The notes below the pieces were generated by a model that did not search any database, was not told the origin of the DNA, and worked only from the letters and a program-made list of their open reading frames with translations. From NCBI GenBank assembly GCA_965242485.1, contig CBDESM010000003.1, forward strand, positions 1,984,001-2,048,000: DNA of 64,000 nt. The letters are read 5' to 3'. This document shows, in pieces, positions 61,789 through 64,000 of the stretch; the stretch's first letter is position 1; each line of letters begins with the position of its first letter. Source of the stretch: CBDESM01 sp965242485 (GTDB taxonomy: Bacteria; Chloroflexota; Dehalococcoidia; Bin125). Position numbers and translations under genes: made by a program.

Positions 61789-62268
61789 ATGGCTGGAGAG
61801 TTGAGGGACTTGGCGGTTTCGGGGGCGGCTGCGCCGGCGTACGGGGCGGCGGGGGTCGAGGTGCTGCGGGGGCGGTTGGAGGGGTTTGACGGGTGGCTGA
61901 CGGAGGAGCGGCAGCGGGTGGTGGAGGAGGAGCATGAGGGGGAGCGGGTGTTGTGCTTGCAGCTGTGGGTGCGGGATCATTCGGACATCCGGGCGCGGTG
62001 GGAGGCGCGGTGGCATCGGCGGCCGCATCCGCCGACGCAGTACATGTGGCTGACGCAGCTGGAGTTCCCGATTGAGCGGGAGTGGACGGAAGCGGAGATC
62101 GAGGAGGCGCTGGAGCAGGTTGCGGAGCATGCGCGGGCCATTGAATGGTCGCAGCCGCTGGTGGAGTCGCCGGACCCGCCGCCGCCGGGTTACGAGGACA
62201 CGGATTACGACCAGATGGACTGGTTGATGGACATGAAGCACCAGCTGTGGTGGCGCGTCAAAGTCTGA
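61789..62268 (+). CDS. Hypothetical soluble protein
   Basis: 159 residues, acidic, rich in Trp and Glu, with no membrane segment. TACTCT (61776-61781) lies 7 bases before the ATG, with no Shine-Dalgarno, so the transcript looks leaderless. Codons carry the local G skew, which supports a real resident gene. The C-terminus (EDTDYDQMDWLMDMKHQLWW) is unusual. No family recognised. Confidence 0.6.
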   Translation: MAGELRDLAVSGAAAPAYGAAGVEVLRGRLEGFDGWLTEERQRVVEEEHEGERVLCLQLWVRDHSDIRARWEARWHRRPHPPTQYMWLTQLEFPIEREWTEAEIEEALEQVAEHARAIEWSQPLVESPDPPPPGYEDTDYDQMDWLMDMKHQLWWRVKV

Positions 62269-62458
62269 GGTTCGAGCCGACGGTCGTGCTGGATACGAGC
62301 GCGGCTTCGAACTCGATGAAACCTGGAACGGAGGACGATGCCGCGTCCTCTAGGCTCACGAGAGCCGCCCGCCCGTCTCCCGCGTTGCGCATCTCCGTGG
62401 TCAGCACAGCTAGGCCTCCACTGCAACCGCGACGAATGGCCAGAGAGGGAGTACTGAG

Positions 62459-62581
62459 ATGCCAGATCCTAAGCCCAGCCCCTCCCCATATCCGCCACCA
62501 TCCCCACCTCCGAAGCCCAACCCTGGCACCGATAAGGGGCGGGAGTGGCAGCCGCCCCGGCGACCGGAGGGTGTGCAGTGA
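62459..62581 (+). CDS. Small Pro-rich ORF coupled to the next gene
   Basis: 40 codons: a Pro/Lys/Ser-rich peptide starting MPDPKPSPSP and ending RRPEGVQ. A GAGGGAG Shine-Dalgarno lies 8 bases upstream. Its TGA overlaps the GTG of the next gene (GTGA), so it may act as a leader that couples translation. The pattern recalls the Pro-rich N-terminus of the small membrane protein at 22642. Confidence 0.45.
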   Translation: MPDPKPSPSPYPPPSPPPKPNPGTDKGREWQPPRRPEGVQ

Positions 62582-63009
62582 GGATCCGCGGTTTTCTCAA
62601 AAGGCAAGTACTCAAGGCGTGTGGGTGGGCGAAGGACACTATTGGCGCGTCCTATTACCCGACCACGCAGCGCCGCCACGATGATCGGCGTGGCGATGCC
62701 GATGTGAAGATCATCCACTCCAAGGAGGGGCCTCTGCGCGACTACCACGCTGTGGCGAAGACGCGGGGCGGCACGACTTGGCTGCGAGGAGAGCCAAAAG
62801 AGCCTGGCGCTGAGCCACTTTGGGATGTGCCACTCAGCGACCGAGAATCGCGCATCTGGTACACGCCTTCGCGGTACAACGCACAGCAAGAGGCGAACGG
62901 ATTCAATCGCGCACTCTCGGCGCGACGCCGCACGATCGTCTTCCTGATCGGGATTGGGGTGACGATTGGCCTAGCCTACTTTGAGCGGGGGATCTTCGGA
63001 TGCTCGTAG
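62578..63009 (+). CDS. Hypothetical tail-anchored membrane protein
   Basis: 143 residues from GTG 62578. A basic, Tyr/Trp-containing soluble part (about 1-118) precedes one membrane helix (about 121-138: IVFLIGIGVTIGLAYF) and a short end, so it is tail-anchored. No family recognised. Base use lacks the strong G skew of the nearby genes, so it may be foreign. Translation is coupled to the preceding small ORF. Confidence 0.55.
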   Translation: MRIRGFLKRQVLKACGWAKDTIGASYYPTTQRRHDDRRGDADVKIIHSKEGPLRDYHAVAKTRGGTTWLRGEPKEPGAEPLWDVPLSDRESRIWYTPSRYNAQQEANGFNRALSARRRTIVFLIGIGVTIGLAYFERGIFGCS

Positions 63010-63128
63010 CCCGCGATGGCCTTCGGTCTCGCGCGAGTGATGCCCCGCACCCGAAACGGCTCCATGCGAGCTGTCCGCTGAAGATAGACTACCAGCGCTG
63101 ATGAGGCGCAGGGCACGGGAGGTTCGAG

Positions 63129-63905
63129 ATGACGCGCGTGAAGACGCTGCTGGTGGTGCTGGCTGTGGCAGTCGCTGCGACGGGGATCGGGTTCGCGGTC
63201 GGGCAATCGCAGACCGAGGAGGTGCGCGTCGTCGCTCGCTCGCTCGCGGACGGGCGCATCGAGTTCGGCATCGAGCACGATGGCGAGCGCGTTCTGCCGA
63301 CGGGCCGGTACATGAACACCAGCCAGATCGGAGCACGGAACGACAAGTGGTTGCGCTCGACGCCGGTGCAGATCAGCGTGCCGGAACGAGTGCTCCTAGA
63401 GCCGGATCCGTTCGAGCCGACCCGCGTTTCTCCGAGCGGGAGTGGCGACCTGTGGTGGGGGACTTACGACCGCGACGCTCAGGGAATGTCTTCTGATGTT
63501 GACCTGCGCGGCACGACAGACAACAACGACTACCCTGTTGCGTGGCTGAAGATGTGGTGCTGGCACGACGATCCTTCCGGCACCATCCACTTCAACATTC
63601 ACGCACAGACGGACTTCTCATACGTTGACAATCTGAACGCAACCCTCATCGAAGGTGCCGAAGCTCAATTCGGCGGACTCTTTGACGGCGGCCAGAGGCA
63701 GAGCTACGGGCTTGTCTTGGCAGAGACGAGAAGCAGTGTCTACTACACCGGCAGCGCCGAATTCCTGCGCCAAGCTCGGTCTAACCGGTGGCTGACCGTG
63801 TGGCTGAAGAGGCCGCTGGGGGAAACCATCCGCGCAACATTCGACCTTTCACAAGGGTTCTTCAACACTCCCGTGCAGTCGAACATCGATCGGTGCGGTG
63901 ACTGA
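63129..63905 (+). CDS. Hypothetical secreted protein
   Basis: 258 residues. A signal peptide or anchor covers about 1-26 (TLLVVLAVAVAATGIGFAVG). The segment SLADGRIEFGIEHDGERVLPTGRYM is short and repeat-like, and a later WLKMWCWHDDPSGTIHFNIHAQTDFSYVDNL looks like a beta-rich extracellular domain. No catalytic motif is recognised. It ends about 95 bases before the window edge; nothing further is seen there. Weakly skewed, like its upstream neighbour. Confidence 0.65.
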   Translation: MTRVKTLLVVLAVAVAATGIGFAVGQSQTEEVRVVARSLADGRIEFGIEHDGERVLPTGRYMNTSQIGARNDKWLRSTPVQISVPERVLLEPDPFEPTRVSPSGSGDLWWGTYDRDAQGMSSDVDLRGTTDNNDYPVAWLKMWCWHDDPSGTIHFNIHAQTDFSYVDNLNATLIEGAEAQFGGLFDGGQRQSYGLVLAETRSSVYYTGSAEFLRQARSNRWLTVWLKRPLGETIRATFDLSQGFFNTPVQSNIDRCGD

Positions 63906-64000
63906 TCGCCGCGCGTTGGTCGCCGATAGGAAGCGTGGCGCACTCCGAGCCGAAACTGCCTTCGGGCGGTCGGGGGGGATGCCCGCCCTCGTGCTGATGA

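Noticed and set aside
1..64000. CRISPR arrays, prophage or insertion sequences
   Set aside because: No regularly spaced direct repeats, no integrase, transposase or capsid-like proteins were found on reading both strands.

Overview
The window comes from a very GC-rich bacterial chromosome. No phage, plasmid, rRNA or insertion-sequence genes were seen. The gene families suggest an aerobic heterotroph: luciferase-like flavin/F420 oxidoreductases, CaiB/BaiF CoA-transferases, acyl-CoA dehydrogenases, an SCP2-type thiolase with a DUF35 partner, amidases, hydantoinases, a cyclase-family hydrolase, an Rv2578c-like radical SAM protein and a TIGR01906 membrane protein. This mix is familiar from SAR202-like Chloroflexota and from Actinobacteria. 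The phylum is inferred from family content only.

Layout. 0-3.2 kb: partial glycerophosphodiesterase, methyltransferase, DinB-like protein, amidase. 3.2-6.0 kb: a PD-(D/E)XK nuclease-like gene, a ParB-like gene and tRNA-Arg(CCT). 6.0-11.8 kb: FmdB-type zinc ribbon, membrane protein, MazG, UvrD/PcrA helicase, radical SAM protein, zinc-ribbon membrane protein. 11.8-16.3 kb: a minus-strand operon EthD-lyase-SIS-LLM oxidoreductase. 16.4-20 kb: CoA-transferase and two acyl-CoA dehydrogenases. 20-22.9 kb: a BrnT-like toxin/antitoxin/DUF2283 trio, HU, a P-loop/DRTGG-type protein and a small membrane protein. 22.9-27.1 kb: a double-length CoA-transferase, thiolase and DUF35 protein. 27.1-38.8 kb: PEP carboxylase, S9 peptidase plus amidase, TrmH plus exonuclease III, a tandem GxxExxY protein, an F420-type oxidoreductase, a cyclase-family hydrolase and DinB. 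38.8-41.6 kb: cupin, a second ParB-like gene and a second nuclease-like gene. 41.6-54.9 kb: a long minus-strand series carrying hydantoinase A/B, M28 peptidase, LysM lipoprotein, acyl-CoA carboxylase beta, aconitase, malate dehydrogenase, fumarase and a PNPOx-like protein. 55-60.3 kb: bL25, a structured intergenic RNA candidate, a NYN protein, and the yvcK-secG-fmt-rlmN operon. 60.3-64 kb: aldo/keto reductase and a run of small uncharacterised membrane or secreted proteins.

Two large-scale signals stand out. First, the plus strand is strongly C-rich at the left end, balanced near 15-25 kb and strongly G-rich from about 33 kb onward. This holds whichever strand the genes are on, so it looks like replication skew around an origin-like (or terminus) point. 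Second, two paralogous ParB-like genes, each preceded on the same strand by a PD-(D/E)XK nuclease-like gene, sit in opposite orientation at nearly equal distances from that balance point (midpoint of the two ParB starts about 22.4 kb). The ParB genes carry the local skew. The nuclease genes do not, which suggests later arrival. The ParB promoters are conserved over 65 ungapped bases and look leaderless.

Many promoters here show a TANNNT box, often TAG(A/C/G)CT, placed 6-8 bases before the start codon or in front of a short leader with a Shine-Dalgarno sequence.
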